A DNA stretch of 64,000 nt from Candidatus Roizmanbacteria bacterium (GTDB lineage: Bacteria > Patescibacteriota > Microgenomatia > UBA1406 > GWC2-37-13), in assembly GCA_013335175.1 (NCBI GenBank), contig JAAXWC010000002.1, forward strand, positions 62,001 to 126,000. Reading direction: 5' to 3'. Below the pieces are notes generated by a model, which saw only the letters and a list, made by a program, of their open reading frames with translations, did no database searches and had not been told where the DNA came from. Positions 1 to 8,983 of this stretch are shown one piece after another. The first letter of the stretch is position 1, and each line of letters opens with the position of its first letter. Made by a program: the position numbers and the translations under genes.

Positions 1-1
1 T

Positions 2-208
2 GATTTTGCGAAGAATGTCAGACCTTCAGATCGAGGTGAAATTGAAATTCCCGACGTTATTAATCAATATTTAGATCGAAAAGAGTTAAAAGTCAGCACC
101 ATTCATGGAATTTGGGAGGACGCGGGAACGTTTGATAGTTTACTACGAGTAAATAATTACTGGGCGGAAAAAGCAAAACAGCAATTAAATGTAGATATAG
201 CGAAATAA
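2..208 (+). CDS. Sugar-1-phosphate nucleotidyltransferase, C-terminal end (partial)
   Basis: Only the last 68 residues are present; the frame is open to the left window edge. The visible part contains PSDRGEIEIPDVINQYL followed by GIWEDAGTFDSLL, which matches the C-terminal part of RmlA-like glucose-1-phosphate thymidylyltransferases, where a Trp-x-Asp-x-Gly-Thr segment closes the sugar-binding site. The enzyme family activates a sugar phosphate with a nucleotide for surface-glycan synthesis in the cytoplasm. The exact nucleotide and sugar cannot be judged from this fragment. Confidence 0.7.
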   Translation, partial: DFAKNVRPSDRGEIEIPDVINQYLDRKELKVSTIHGIWEDAGTFDSLLRVNNYWAEKAKQQLNVDIAK

Positions 209-232
209 TATCTTTGATAACAGTTCCGCCAC

Positions 233-262
233 TTGCACTATTTTATACTAATACTGTATTAT
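233..262 (+). promoter_or_regulatory. Possible promoter for the small membrane protein gene at 281
   Basis: TTGCAC (233-238) and TATTAT (257-262) are separated by 18 bases, and the ATG lies 18 bases after the -10. The region is very AT-rich, so a chance match is possible. Confidence 0.3.
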
Positions 263-280
263 ATATATACATAAATAAAG

Positions 281-544
281 ATGGATACAACTCAACTTTT
301 ACTAACTATCGTTTTAAGTCTCACCACTATTCTTCTTGTTATTGTGGGTGTTCAGCTTATTTTTGTCCTACGGGAGCTCAAAACAACGCTTCATAATGTT
401 AATAAAATAATAGAAGGATTTGAAACGATGGGCACGGGACTGCATCATGGAGTGAGCGAGGTTGTCGGATTTTTAAACGGCTTTAAAGCAATTGTAAAAA
501 CAGTAGAGCTGGCGAAATTGAAAAAAAATGAAAAAAACAAATAA
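281..544 (+). CDS. Small single-pass membrane protein, function unknown
   Basis: An 87-residue protein with one strong hydrophobic segment near residues 6-30 (VLSLTTILLVIVGVQLIFVL) followed by a short amphipathic, helix-prone region and a Lys-rich tail. It resembles the small DUF948-like anchor proteins often found before YtxH-like genes, but no catalytic motif is visible. It overlaps the next gene by 17 bases, so the two are likely co-transcribed and translationally coupled. Its role is unknown; a structural role at the membrane is only an inference from topology. Confidence 0.65.
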   Translation: MDTTQLLLTIVLSLTTILLVIVGVQLIFVLRELKTTLHNVNKIIEGFETMGTGLHHGVSEVVGFLNGFKAIVKTVELAKLKKNEKNK

Positions 545-884
545 TCCTCATCCAACAAATTTTTGGTTTGGGTTTGCCATGGGTGGTGTTTTTGCCACTC
601 TTGCTTCGTATTTTTTGGGCACAAAAACTGGTCGTCAAAAAGCTCGCGAGATACTCGATTATGCGGAAAAGATAGAACTAAATCCAGAAGAGCTCATGGA
701 GCTAATTCAGTCTTTGCAGATAACACCTACCGAATCTTCCGAAGATTCAAAGGAACCAGAAGCAAAAAATGCATTAGCAAACATAGATTCTATTATCGAT
801 AAAATGAAATCTATGACACAAACTAATAAAAAAGTAAAAAAATTCTTTGTAAAAGGTGGGAAAGTAGTCAACTCAGACGAGTAA
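528..884 (+). CDS. YtxH-like small membrane protein
   Basis: A 118-residue protein with an N-terminal hydrophobic segment (FWFGFAMGGVFATLASYFLG, about residues 12-31), then a charged helical tail beginning GTKTGRQKAREIL. A Gly-rich membrane segment followed by a Gly-Arg-x-x-Arg helix is typical of YtxH-like proteins, a small family of ill-defined function sometimes linked to stress. The tail is acidic in the middle and Lys-rich at the end. The start overlaps the preceding membrane-protein gene. Assignment rests on architecture rather than a diagnostic motif. Confidence 0.6.
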   Translation: MKKTNNPHPTNFWFGFAMGGVFATLASYFLGTKTGRQKAREILDYAEKIELNPEELMELIQSLQITPTESSEDSKEPEAKNALANIDSIIDKMKSMTQTNKKVKKFFVKGGKVVNSDE

Positions 885-889
885 AAGTG

Positions 890-918
890 TTGACATTTCC
901 TCCAAAGTAGTGTATAAA
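890..918 (+). promoter_or_regulatory. Promoter of the rpoB operon
   Basis: TTGACA (890-895), a 17-base spacer and TATAAA (913-918) give a near-consensus housekeeping promoter. Transcription would start near 925, leaving an untranslated leader of about 72 bases before rpoB, unusually long for this window. Confidence 0.7.
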
Positions 919-937
919 TATGTAATTCTTTTTAAAA

Positions 938-964
938 ACCTATTGTTATGTAGGTAATTTTTTT
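938..964 (+). terminator. Weak terminator-like hairpin in the rpoB leader
   Basis: ACCTA (938-942) pairs with TAGGT (951-955) around an 8-base loop, followed by a T7 tract (958-964). The stem is only 5 bp, so strong termination is unlikely; it may act as a pause or partial attenuator. The loop and 3' arm contain an ATG-TAG start-stop pair at 948-953. Confidence 0.3.
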
Positions 965-996
965 ATTATCTTTGAGATTTATTCTTCAAACACCCG

Positions 997-3900
997 ATGA
1001 ATAATACAAAACAATCAACTCAACCCAACCTCCCAACCCAAATTTATTTAGGTACGAACGAAGAGAACATCCAGGAGCTCGACCTAATCGAAATTCAGAA
1101 AGAATCCTGGAAACGCTTTTTAGAAACGGATTTGAAAGAAATACTCAAAGAGTTTTTCCCCATTGAAGACTATACAGGAAAAAAGTATGTCTTGTACTTT
1201 GATGATTTATACTACGGAGAACCCCGCTTTCCTTTAGACCTTTGTATCAAGAAAAAACTTACTTATGATACTCCTGTTTACATGAGACTTCGTTTGGTAA
1301 ACAAAAAAACTGGTACCGAAAAATTTCAAGATGTATATTTCTTCAACGTTCCGAACATGACATCCCGCGGAACATTTTATATTAACGGAATTGAACGAGC
1401 AATTATTAATCAAATTGTTCGATCTCCTGGAGTTTATTTCACAGCTGAGATTGATAAAACAACAGGTCTGACGCTTTACAATGCAGAAATTAGACCATAT
1501 ATCGGCGCATGGATTGATTTTACTATCAATAAACATGGCTTAATTGAAGTAAAGGTAAACAAGAAACGAAAACTTTTGTCTTCTGTATTCCTTCGTATTT
1601 TTGATGGTGAAAGCAATAATCAGCTTCTCAACTATTTTTCTGATATTGATAAAGAATTAGTGGACAAATACCTTCTCCCCACCTTTAAAAAAGATCGCAC
1701 CCGTGACCGAGATGAAGCTGTGTTGGAGTACTACCGAAAAGTAAAACCAGGTGAGCCACTTATTTTAGAAAATGCATACAAAACACTCAACACAATGTTT
1801 TTTGATCGTCGACGCTATTCCTTAGGTGATGTGGGACGGTACAAAATGAATAAACGTCTTGAGTTGACATCGGATATAAATGCAGAACATCACTTGCTCA
1901 GTAAAGAAGATATTATCACCGCAATGAAATATCTCATGAATTTGAGTAAGGGAAAAGGGAAATTTGATGATATTGACCATCTGGGAAATCGACGATTAAA
2001 AACAGTCGGTGAGTTGATTGGAATGTACGGTATTCGTGTAGGAATGGTACGTGCGGAAAAAGAAGTAAAAGAACGCATGAGTCTTATTGCAAACGAAATT
2101 AATCCGACTCCATCGCAGATCATAAACACAAAACCAATTGTGATGGCGATCAATACATTCTTTAGAACAAGTCAGTTATCTACCATTCTCGATCAGACAA
2201 ACCCTCTTTCAGAACTCGACAATCTTCGTCGTATCACGGTAGGCGGGCCAGGAGGAATTGAAAAAGAACGAGCATCCTTCTCAATCCGCGATATTTCAGC
2301 TTCTCAGTATGGACGTATTTGTCCAATTAGATCGCCAGAAGGACCAAATATCGGTGTCGTTACTTATATGGCACTTTATTCTCGCGTAAATAAATATGGA
2401 TTTTTAGAAACGCCATACAAAAAAGTTGTCAAAGAAAAATCAGGAACAAAAACAAAGGTAAGAGTTACAGACGAGATGGTTTACATGCAAGCAGATGACG
2501 AGGAACAGTATTATATTACTTCTGCGAATGTAAACATTGATGAAAACGGATATATTACTGACTCCGATGTCGTAGCTCGACATAAAGGTGATATCGCCGA
2601 AGTGCCGGTTGAAAAGATCGATTTTATTGATATTTCACCACGCCAAGCAATCGGAGCCTCAGCAGCTCTTATCCCCTTCTTGCAAAATGATGATGCTTCC
2701 CGTGCTCTTATGGGAACGCACATGCAATGTCAGGCTGTTCCATTGGTACGCCCTCAAGCACCTATCGTGGGAACTGGAATGGAAGGAAAAGTATCCGCCT
2801 CACTTGGGAGAACCGTACAAGCTCCAGAAGAAGGGACAATTACGTATGTTGATGGAGAAAAAGTAGTTGTCAAAGGAAAATCGGGAAAAGAATATACTTA
2901 CCCGGTAGAACGTTTCATGCGTACGAACAAAGACGTTTCTTTTGATCAAAAACCTATTGTAGAACCAGGACAAAAAGTTAAAAAAGGAGATATTATTGTC
3001 GATGGACCGGCTACTCAAGGCGGAAGATTGGCTTTAGGACAAAACCTCGTTGTCGCCTACACATCCTTAAATGGACTAGGATACGAAGACGGATTTGTCG
3101 TTTCTGAACGCCTCATTAAAGAGGATAAGCTGACTTCTATTACCTGTGAAGAATTTATCGCCGATGTCGTCGATACAAAACTTGGACCAGAAGAAATCAC
3201 GAATGATATCCCCAATGTTCGAGACGATGTTTTGGCAAATCTTGATAAGGACGGATATGTCCTTAATGGAACAAATGTAAAAGGTGGCGATATATTAATT
3301 GGTAAAGTAGCTCCCAAAGGAGAGCGCGAACTTACCGCTGAAGAACGGTTACTCAGAGCTATCTTTGGCGAAAAGGCAAAGGATGTAAAAGATACGTCAC
3401 TTCGATTACCATACGGAAAAAGAGGAACAGTTGTCAATATTGAGACTATAGACTCTCAGAAAGATCCAAATGAATTAGAACCAAGTATTATGAAACGGGT
3501 ACTTGTTAATACCGCTGAATTACGAAAAATTCAGGTCGGAGACAAGCTCGCTGGTCGACACGGAAATAAAGGTGTCATTTCACGCATATTGCCTGAATAC
3601 GACATGCCATATCTTCCCGATGGTACCCCAGTAGATGTGATTATTTCACCTCTTTCCATCTTAGCTCGTATGAATCTTGGACAGCTGTTTGAAACTATCC
3701 TTGGCATTATTGCCATGCGAAATAACGAACAGATTTCTGTTCCTGTTTTCGAGAAAATGAGAGAGGATTTCATCTTGAATGAGTTCTCTAAACTTGGAAT
3801 GCCAGCTGATGGAAAAACAGTACTCTATGATGGAAGAACCGGAAAAGCATTTGATCGACCAGTACTTGTTGGAGTAGGATACATTCTCAAACTTATCCAC

Positions 3901-4215
3901 ATGGTGGAAGATAAATTCCATGCACGATCAGTTGGTCCATACTCTTTGGTTACCCAACAGCCACTCGGAGGAAAATCACAAATGGGAGGTCAGCGTTTCG
4001 GAGAAATGGAAGTATGGGCACTTGAATCACATCGTGTTCCGTATACATTACAAGAAATGCTTACCATTAAATCTGATGATGTACGTGGACGTACTAAATC
4101 ATTTGAATCAATCATTAAGGGATTGGACATTCCACAGTCGAGTGTGCCGGAATCATTCCACGTACTTATGAAAGAACTAAACGCCTTAGGGTTATCAATT
4201 GATTTCATCTCATAA
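997..4215 (+). CDS. rpoB: DNA-directed RNA polymerase subunit beta
   Basis: The beta subunit (1072 aa) forms half of the active-site cleft of RNA polymerase. Recognisable landmarks are the rifampicin pocket (about residues 389-417, with SQLS and DQTNPLSEL), GGPGGIEKERA, a GDKLAGRHGNKGV segment that contacts the substrate channel, and the C-terminal beta-prime docking region with QPLGGKSQMGGQRFGEMEVW. It is shorter than the E. coli protein (1342 aa), as expected where lineage-specific insertions are absent. Several rifampicin-pocket residues differ from the usual bacterial ones: Thr396, Asn409, Leu410, Thr414 and Gly416 (E. coli 513, 526, 527, 531, 533). It is the first gene of an rpoB-rpoC-rpsL-rpsG-fusA operon. 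Confidence 0.98.
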   Translation: MNNTKQSTQPNLPTQIYLGTNEENIQELDLIEIQKESWKRFLETDLKEILKEFFPIEDYTGKKYVLYFDDLYYGEPRFPLDLCIKKKLTYDTPVYMRLRLVNKKTGTEKFQDVYFFNVPNMTSRGTFYINGIERAIINQIVRSPGVYFTAEIDKTTGLTLYNAEIRPYIGAWIDFTINKHGLIEVKVNKKRKLLSSVFLRIFDGESNNQLLNYFSDIDKELVDKYLLPTFKKDRTRDRDEAVLEYYRKVKPGEPLILENAYKTLNTMFFDRRRYSLGDVGRYKMNKRLELTSDINAEHHLLSKEDIITAMKYLMNLSKGKGKFDDIDHLGNRRLKTVGELIGMYGIRVGMVRAEKEVKERMSLIANEINPTPSQIINTKPIVMAINTFFRTSQLSTILDQTNPLSELDNLRRITVGGPGGIEKERASFSIRDISASQYGRICPIRSPEGPNIGVVTYMALYSRVNKYGFLETPYKKVVKEKSGTKTKVRVTDEMVYMQADDEEQYYITSANVNIDENGYITDSDVVARHKGDIAEVPVEKIDFIDISPRQAIGASAALIPFLQNDDASRALMGTHMQCQAVPLVRPQAPIVGTGMEGKVSASLGRTVQAPEEGTITYVDGEKVVVKGKSGKEYTYPVERFMRTNKDVSFDQKPIVEPGQKVKKGDIIVDGPATQGGRLALGQNLVVAYTSLNGLGYEDGFVVSERLIKEDKLTSITCEEFIADVVDTKLGPEEITNDIPNVRDDVLANLDKDGYVLNGTNVKGGDILIGKVAPKGERELTAEERLLRAIFGEKAKDVKDTSLRLPYGKRGTVVNIETIDSQKDPNELEPSIMKRVLVNTAELRKIQVGDKLAGRHGNKGVISRILPEYDMPYLPDGTPVDVIISPLSILARMNLGQLFETILGIIAMRNNEQISVPVFEKMREDFILNEFSKLGMPADGKTVLYDGRTGKAFDRPVLVGVGYILKLIHMVEDKFHARSVGPYSLVTQQPLGGKSQMGGQRFGEMEVWALESHRVPYTLQEMLTIKSDDVRGRTKSFESIIKGLDIPQSSVPESFHVLMKELNALGLSIDFIS

Positions 4216-4222
4216 CAAACTT

Positions 4223-7200
4223 ATGGAAGATATACAAATGGTAGATTTTACCGGACTAAAAATAAGACTCGCTTCACCTGAAGATATTCTCACGTGGTCA
4301 AAAGGCGAAGTAACAAAACCAGAAACTATTAACTATCGAACGTTCCGTCCAGAAAAAGATGGACTTTTTGATGAAAGAATCTTTGGACCTACAAAAGATT
4401 ACGAATGTTACTGTGGCAAATACAAACGGATCCGATATAAAGGAATCGTATGTGATCGCTGTGGTGTAGAAGTAACTTCATCTGTGGTACGACGAGAACG
4501 CATGGGCCATATCAAACTGGCTACCGCTATCGCACATATCTGGTATTTTAAAGGGTCAGCCGCACCATTAAGCACCATTTTAGATGTACCTCCTCAGGCT
4601 CTAGAACGAATCATCTACTATGCTCTGTATTTGACTACCAAAGTTGATAAGGAGAAACAGAAAGAAGCAAACCAGAAGTTAGATGAAATAAGAAATCAAG
4701 AAATTAAACTCGAGGAAGAAAATTTTGAAAACAGCAAGGCTGCTTTTCATGCTGATTTTGAAAAACAAAAAGCTGGCATTGAGAAAAAACTTGGCAATGT
4801 TGAGCTACGAGCAATAACCCTTCAAGAACTTGATATTAAAGAAAAAGAACAGTTCAGAAAACTATCCGACCACTTTACGGAAGCAAAAGCCCAAAAAATG
4901 GCTTTCTATGAACGTATTGGAAAAATAGTTCGTTCGGTAAAAGAAAACGATACCCTTGAAGAAGATGACTATCTTTTCTTAAAAGAAAAAGGTATTGAAG
5001 AATTTCTCGAAGTTGGCATGGGATCAGAAGTAATTCATGATATCCTTTCCAATTTTGATATAAAACAAAAACACACAGATGCATTAAATGAATTGGCAAA
5101 AGCAAAAGGTGAACGAAGAAATAAACTGTTGAAAAAGATTCGAGTTCTTGAATCATTTATCAAAAGTAATATTTCTCCTCAATGGATGCTTTTAACCGTT
5201 CTTCCTGTCATCCCTGCAGACCTTCGCCCGGTTGTTCAACTTCAAGGTGGAAAGTTTGCTACGTCTGATTTGAACGATTTATATCGACGTGTTATTAATC
5301 GAAACATTCGATTAAAACAATTGATGGATTTAGGTGCACCGGAAATTATTTTAAGAAATGAGAAACGCATGTTGCAAGAAGCAGTAGATTCTCTTCTTGA
5401 TCTGCAAAAATCACGAGGTCGATCTCGAGCGCAAGGCCCTCAGGCAAAGGTTCTGAAATCGTTATCAGACATACTGCGAGGGAAACAGGGACGATTCCGA
5501 CAAAACCTCTTGGGAAAACGTGTAGATTACTCTGGACGTTCTACGATTATCGTCGGACCCGAGCTAAAGATTAATCAATGTGGTATTCCAAAAGAGATGG
5601 CTATTGAACTCTTTAAACCACATCTTCTTCATGAAATTATTGTTCGAGGATTAGCACCAAATATAAAAAGTGCTAAAAATTTCCTAGAACAAAAAGATCC
5701 TGTTGTTTATGATATTTTGGAAGAGATTACAAAAAACCATCCCGTGCTCTTAAACCGTGCCCCCACGCTGCACAAACTTTCTATTCTCGGATTTTACCCA
5801 GTACTTACCGATTCGTATGCGATTAAACTCCATCCAACGGTCTGTGCAGGATATAATGCCGACTTTGATGGAGACGCTATGGCAGTATTCCTTCCATTAT
5901 CAGAGAATGCGATTAAAGAAGTAGATAGTAGAATGCTTCCCTATCACAACTTGTTAAAACCAGCAGATGGTACACCTATCGTGGTTCCAAACAAAGAAAT
6001 GGCTTTGGGAGTTTATTACATTACCACTCTTGACAACGCCTTCAAAGATACAAAGGATACCGAATTAAAATTCTATGCTGACGCAAATGAAGCCATTAGT
6101 TTTTACAACCTAGACAAGATTACTCTTCGTCAGCCGGTTGTAGTAAAGATAAATGGAGAAGCAATGCGAACCTCTGTTGGTCGTATTCTCTTCAATAATC
6201 TGCTTCCTGAAGAACTTCAGTACATGAATTCTGATGTAAAAGCAGGAGATATAAAAAATCTTGTTGTCAAAGCAATTAAAATCTTTAATGATAATTCAAA
6301 GGTTGGAGAACTCATTGATAAGATCAAAACAATTGGGTTCTGGGGAGCAACGGTTTGTGCCGGTCTTTCCGTATCTATCTTTGACTGTACCATTATTGAC
6401 GAAAAGACAAGTATCGTCGCTGAAACAGAAAAAGAAATTAAAAAGATCGAAGAAAACTATAATAATGGTCTTTTGACTCAAGAAGAGAAGAAACGATACT
6501 CAAACAAAGTCTGGATCGAAACCACAGAACGACTTGCAGACCTTACGTGGGATGCACTTGATGAAGAGAATCCAGTCAAAATGATTATTAAGTCTGGAGG
6601 AGCTCGTGCTTCTCGCGAACAGTTGAAACAGCTTTCCGCTATTAAAGGTTTGGTAGTCGATCCAATGGGAAAAATCATTGAAGTTCCTACGAAATCGAAC
6701 TATCGTGAAGGACTTTCTATCTTTGAATACGTAATTTCAACACGAGGAGCTCGAAAAGGGTTAACTGACTCTGCTTTGAAAACAGCAGACGCTGGATACC
6801 TTACTCGACGACTCCACGATGTTGCTCACGATATGATCGTCCGACAGGAAGACTGTGGCACAACTCAGGGGCTGATTGTTACCTCTGAGGGAGATCGAGG
6901 CGAAAAGCTACGCGATCGAATTCGAGGACGATTTGCCTTGGAAGATATCAAAGATGAAACGGGTAAAGTAATCATAAAAGCCGGAGAATTGATCAACGAA
7001 AATTATGAAGCAGCAATCCAAAAGCACGAAATTAAACGCGCAGTAGTACGTTCTCCCCTTACCTGTGCAGCTCGCTATGGTGTCTGTCTGAAATGTTATG
7101 GAATTGACCTTTCTACCAACGGATTAGTAGAGGTCGGTGTACCAACTGGTGTACTGGCTGCTCAATCAATTGGAGAACCAGGAACTCAGCTTACCATGCG

Positions 7201-8017
7201 TGTCCGACACTTTGGAGGAATCGTTATTTCTGACGTTACCCAAGGATTACCACGTGTAGAAGAACTATTTGAAACACGAACACCAAAAGTAGTTTCACCA
7301 ATTGCAGAAATCTCTGGAAAAGTATCGGTGAAAGAAGATGCTGATAAAGATATATACAGTGTTAAAATTACTCCAACCGATTCTTCAAGCGGACAGGAGC
7401 AGGAATTCGTTATACCTACTTCTCAGAAACTGAAGACCAAAGATGGAGATCTCATTGTTGCCGGTACTGCACTTTCTGAAGGACATCTCGATGTACACGA
7501 CGTTTTGGCTATCAAAGGATTACAGCCAGCACAAACGTATTTGGTAGATGAAATTCAAAAAGTATACGAATCACAGGGTATCGCTATTCACGATAAGCAT
7601 TTTGAGGTGATAGTTCGCAAAATGAGTGATAAAATAGTAATTGAAGATGAAGGAGATACTGCATTCATAAAAGACGAAGTCGTTTCAAAGATACGTTTTG
7701 AAGAAGAAAATAAAAAAGTACTTGCAATCGGAGGCAAGCCAGCAGTCGGAAAGGTATCCATCTTGGGAATCACCCGAGCAGCTATTTATACTGACTCGTG
7801 GCTATCCGCTGCATCATTCGAACAAACAACCAGTGTTTTGAGTTCTGCTGCCATCAAAGGCCAAGTAGAGTACTTGTTAGGACTCAAAGAAAATGTTATA
7901 ATTGGCCGATTAATTCCTGTCACTGCAGAGTTAATTGATAAATACTATAGTAAGTTCTTATCCAAATATGCCCACAATCAACCAGCTCATCAAGAGGAGC
8001 CGACAGCCACGAATTAA
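4223..8017 (+). CDS. rpoC: DNA-directed RNA polymerase subunit beta-prime
   Basis: The beta-prime subunit (1264 aa from this start) carries the catalytic Mg ligands in NADFDGD (residues 545-551). An N-terminal zinc site ([20 protein letters not shown]) and a second Cys cluster ending GVCLKCYG are both intact. The trigger-loop/bridge region is seen in [20 protein letters not shown] long Lys/Glu-rich coiled-coil insertion follows the zinc region. The ATG at 4223 lies 7 bases after the rpoB stop; an in-frame ATG at 4199 would overlap rpoB by 17 bases and adds residues not expected in the family, and ATG 4238 is another option. The 3' end overlaps rpsL by 50 bases in another frame. Confidence 0.97.
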   Translation: MEDIQMVDFTGLKIRLASPEDILTWSKGEVTKPETINYRTFRPEKDGLFDERIFGPTKDYECYCGKYKRIRYKGIVCDRCGVEVTSSVVRRERMGHIKLATAIAHIWYFKGSAAPLSTILDVPPQALERIIYYALYLTTKVDKEKQKEANQKLDEIRNQEIKLEEENFENSKAAFHADFEKQKAGIEKKLGNVELRAITLQELDIKEKEQFRKLSDHFTEAKAQKMAFYERIGKIVRSVKENDTLEEDDYLFLKEKGIEEFLEVGMGSEVIHDILSNFDIKQKHTDALNELAKAKGERRNKLLKKIRVLESFIKSNISPQWMLLTVLPVIPADLRPVVQLQGGKFATSDLNDLYRRVINRNIRLKQLMDLGAPEIILRNEKRMLQEAVDSLLDLQKSRGRSRAQGPQAKVLKSLSDILRGKQGRFRQNLLGKRVDYSGRSTIIVGPELKINQCGIPKEMAIELFKPHLLHEIIVRGLAPNIKSAKNFLEQKDPVVYDILEEITKNHPVLLNRAPTLHKLSILGFYPVLTDSYAIKLHPTVCAGYNADFDGDAMAVFLPLSENAIKEVDSRMLPYHNLLKPADGTPIVVPNKEMALGVYYITTLDNAFKDTKDTELKFYADANEAISFYNLDKITLRQPVVVKINGEAMRTSVGRILFNNLLPEELQYMNSDVKAGDIKNLVVKAIKIFNDNSKVGELIDKIKTIGFWGATVCAGLSVSIFDCTIIDEKTSIVAETEKEIKKIEENYNNGLLTQEEKKRYSNKVWIETTERLADLTWDALDEENPVKMIIKSGGARASREQLKQLSAIKGLVVDPMGKIIEVPTKSNYREGLSIFEYVISTRGARKGLTDSALKTADAGYLTRRLHDVAHDMIVRQEDCGTTQGLIVTSEGDRGEKLRDRIRGRFALEDIKDETGKVIIKAGELINENYEAAIQKHEIKRAVVRSPLTCAARYGVCLKCYGIDLSTNGLVEVGVPTGVLAAQSIGEPGTQLTMRVRHFGGIVISDVTQGLPRVEELFETRTPKVVSPIAEISGKVSVKEDADKDIYSVKITPTDSSSGQEQEFVIPTSQKLKTKDGDLIVAGTALSEGHLDVHDVLAIKGLQPAQTYLVDEIQKVYESQGIAIHDKHFEVIVRKMSDKIVIEDEGDTAFIKDEVVSKIRFEEENKKVLAIGGKPAVGKVSILGITRAAIYTDSWLSAASFEQTTSVLSSAAIKGQVEYLLGLKENVIIGRLIPVTAELIDKYYSKFLSKYAHNQPAHQEEPTATN

Positions 8018-8390
8018 AAAATCGCGTGCAGCCGCCTTTAAATCAAGCTTTAATGCAATTAAACGCAAGTATGTTCCCACAGAGAACTCGATGAAACGAG
8101 GAGTCTGCACCGTGGTCCGTACGATGACACCAAAAAAACCAAACTCAGCCCTTCGAAAAGTGGCTCGTGTGCGTCTTTCCAATAAGATGGAGATCACCGC
8201 CTACATTCAGGGTATTGGGCACAATCTCGCCGAACACTCTATCGTGCTCGTGCGTGGCGGTCGTGTTAAAGATTTACCTGGTGTAAAATACCATATTGTG
8301 CGAGGAAAGTTTGATACCGCAGGCGTAGCCAAACGATCAACTTCCAGATCAAAATATGGAGCAAAAGCAGGAGCAGCAGCTAAAAAATAA
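7968..8390 (+). CDS. rpsL: 30S ribosomal protein S12
   Basis: S12 (140 aa) sits at the decoding centre of the small subunit. The start at [13 protein letters not shown] matches the universal S12 N-terminus. The decoding loops [11 protein letters not shown] and [12 protein letters not shown] are intact, including the lysine whose substitution gives streptomycin resistance elsewhere. A longer basic loop before KRGVCT resembles Gram-positive S12 more than E. coli S12. The start lies inside the end of rpoC: the two genes share 50 bases in different frames, which suggests coupled translation. An upstream in-frame ATG at 7935 is rejected because it adds non-homologous residues. Confidence 0.97.
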   Translation: MPTINQLIKRSRQPRIKKSRAAAFKSSFNAIKRKYVPTENSMKRGVCTVVRTMTPKKPNSALRKVARVRLSNKMEITAYIQGIGHNLAEHSIVLVRGGRVKDLPGVKYHIVRGKFDTAGVAKRSTSRSKYGAKAGAAAKK

Positions 8391-8411
8391 TTATAAATAA
8401 AGAAATAACAT

Positions 8412-8885
8412 ATGCCACGTCATGCCTATAAATCCAACGATGTCTCGCCTGATCCCGTATACGAAAGTATTGAGGTCGCAAAACTCATTAATTATTTAAT
8501 GATTGATGGAAAAAAAGATGTATCTGAACGAATAGTTTATAACACCTTAGAACGAATCAAAGCAGAGGGTGAAGAACCTCTCAAACTTCTCTATAAAGCA
8601 ATCGCAAATGTAGCTCCTAATCAGGAAGTAAAACCTCGAAGATTGGGCGGTGCTTCTTATTTAGTACCTACTGAAGTACGACGTGAGCGAAGACTTTATT
8701 TAGCGCTTCACTGGATTATCGAAGCCACGAAAACAAAATCTAATAAAGAATTTCATACATTCGAAGAAAAACTTTTGAGTGAACTTCATGAAGCAGCAAA
8801 AAATCAAGGACAAGCAGTAAACAAACGATTACAAGCTGAAAAGCTAGCTGATGCCAACAAAGCATTCGCCCATTTGAAATGGTAA
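8412..8885 (+). CDS. rpsG: 30S ribosomal protein S7
   Basis: S7 (157 aa) nucleates assembly of the 30S head and lies near the E site. The N-terminal PRHAYKSNDVSPDPVYES and the conserved GGASYLVPTEVRRERR segment, which binds the 3' domain of 16S rRNA, identify it. Length is normal. It follows rpsL after 21 bases and precedes fusA, the standard order of the str operon. No Shine-Dalgarno sequence is evident before the ATG. Confidence 0.97.
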   Translation: MPRHAYKSNDVSPDPVYESIEVAKLINYLMIDGKKDVSERIVYNTLERIKAEGEEPLKLLYKAIANVAPNQEVKPRRLGGASYLVPTEVRRERRLYLALHWIIEATKTKSNKEFHTFEEKLLSELHEAAKNQGQAVNKRLQAEKLADANKAFAHLKW

Positions 8886-8917
8886 TCGATTCCAGCCACC
8901 AGTGATCTGATTCGTAT

Positions 8918-8938
8918 AGACGCTCAAATTGGGCGTCT
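8918..8938 (+). terminator. Hairpin between rpsG and fusA
   Basis: AGACGCTC (8918-8925) pairs with GGGCGTCT (8931-8938) with one G-T pair and a 5-base loop, then only a short T run. It could be a partial terminator that lowers fusA expression relative to the upstream genes, or a processing site. Confidence 0.45.
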
Positions 8939-8983
8939 TTACATGTTAAATGTAATATTGAAATTAAAAATTATTCTTTGAAT

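Noticed and set aside
3057-3437. 126-residue minus-strand frame inside rpoB
   Set aside because: It lies opposite highly conserved rpoB codons, is Ser/Pro/Phe-rich as expected for a reverse shadow, and has no promoter or homology. The same holds for other long antisense frames (for example 9352-9735, 14543-14938, 47400-47948).
7935-7967. Upstream ATG start for rpsL
   Set aside because: It adds eleven residues not present in any S12 I know and deepens the overlap with rpoC; MPTINQL is the classical start.
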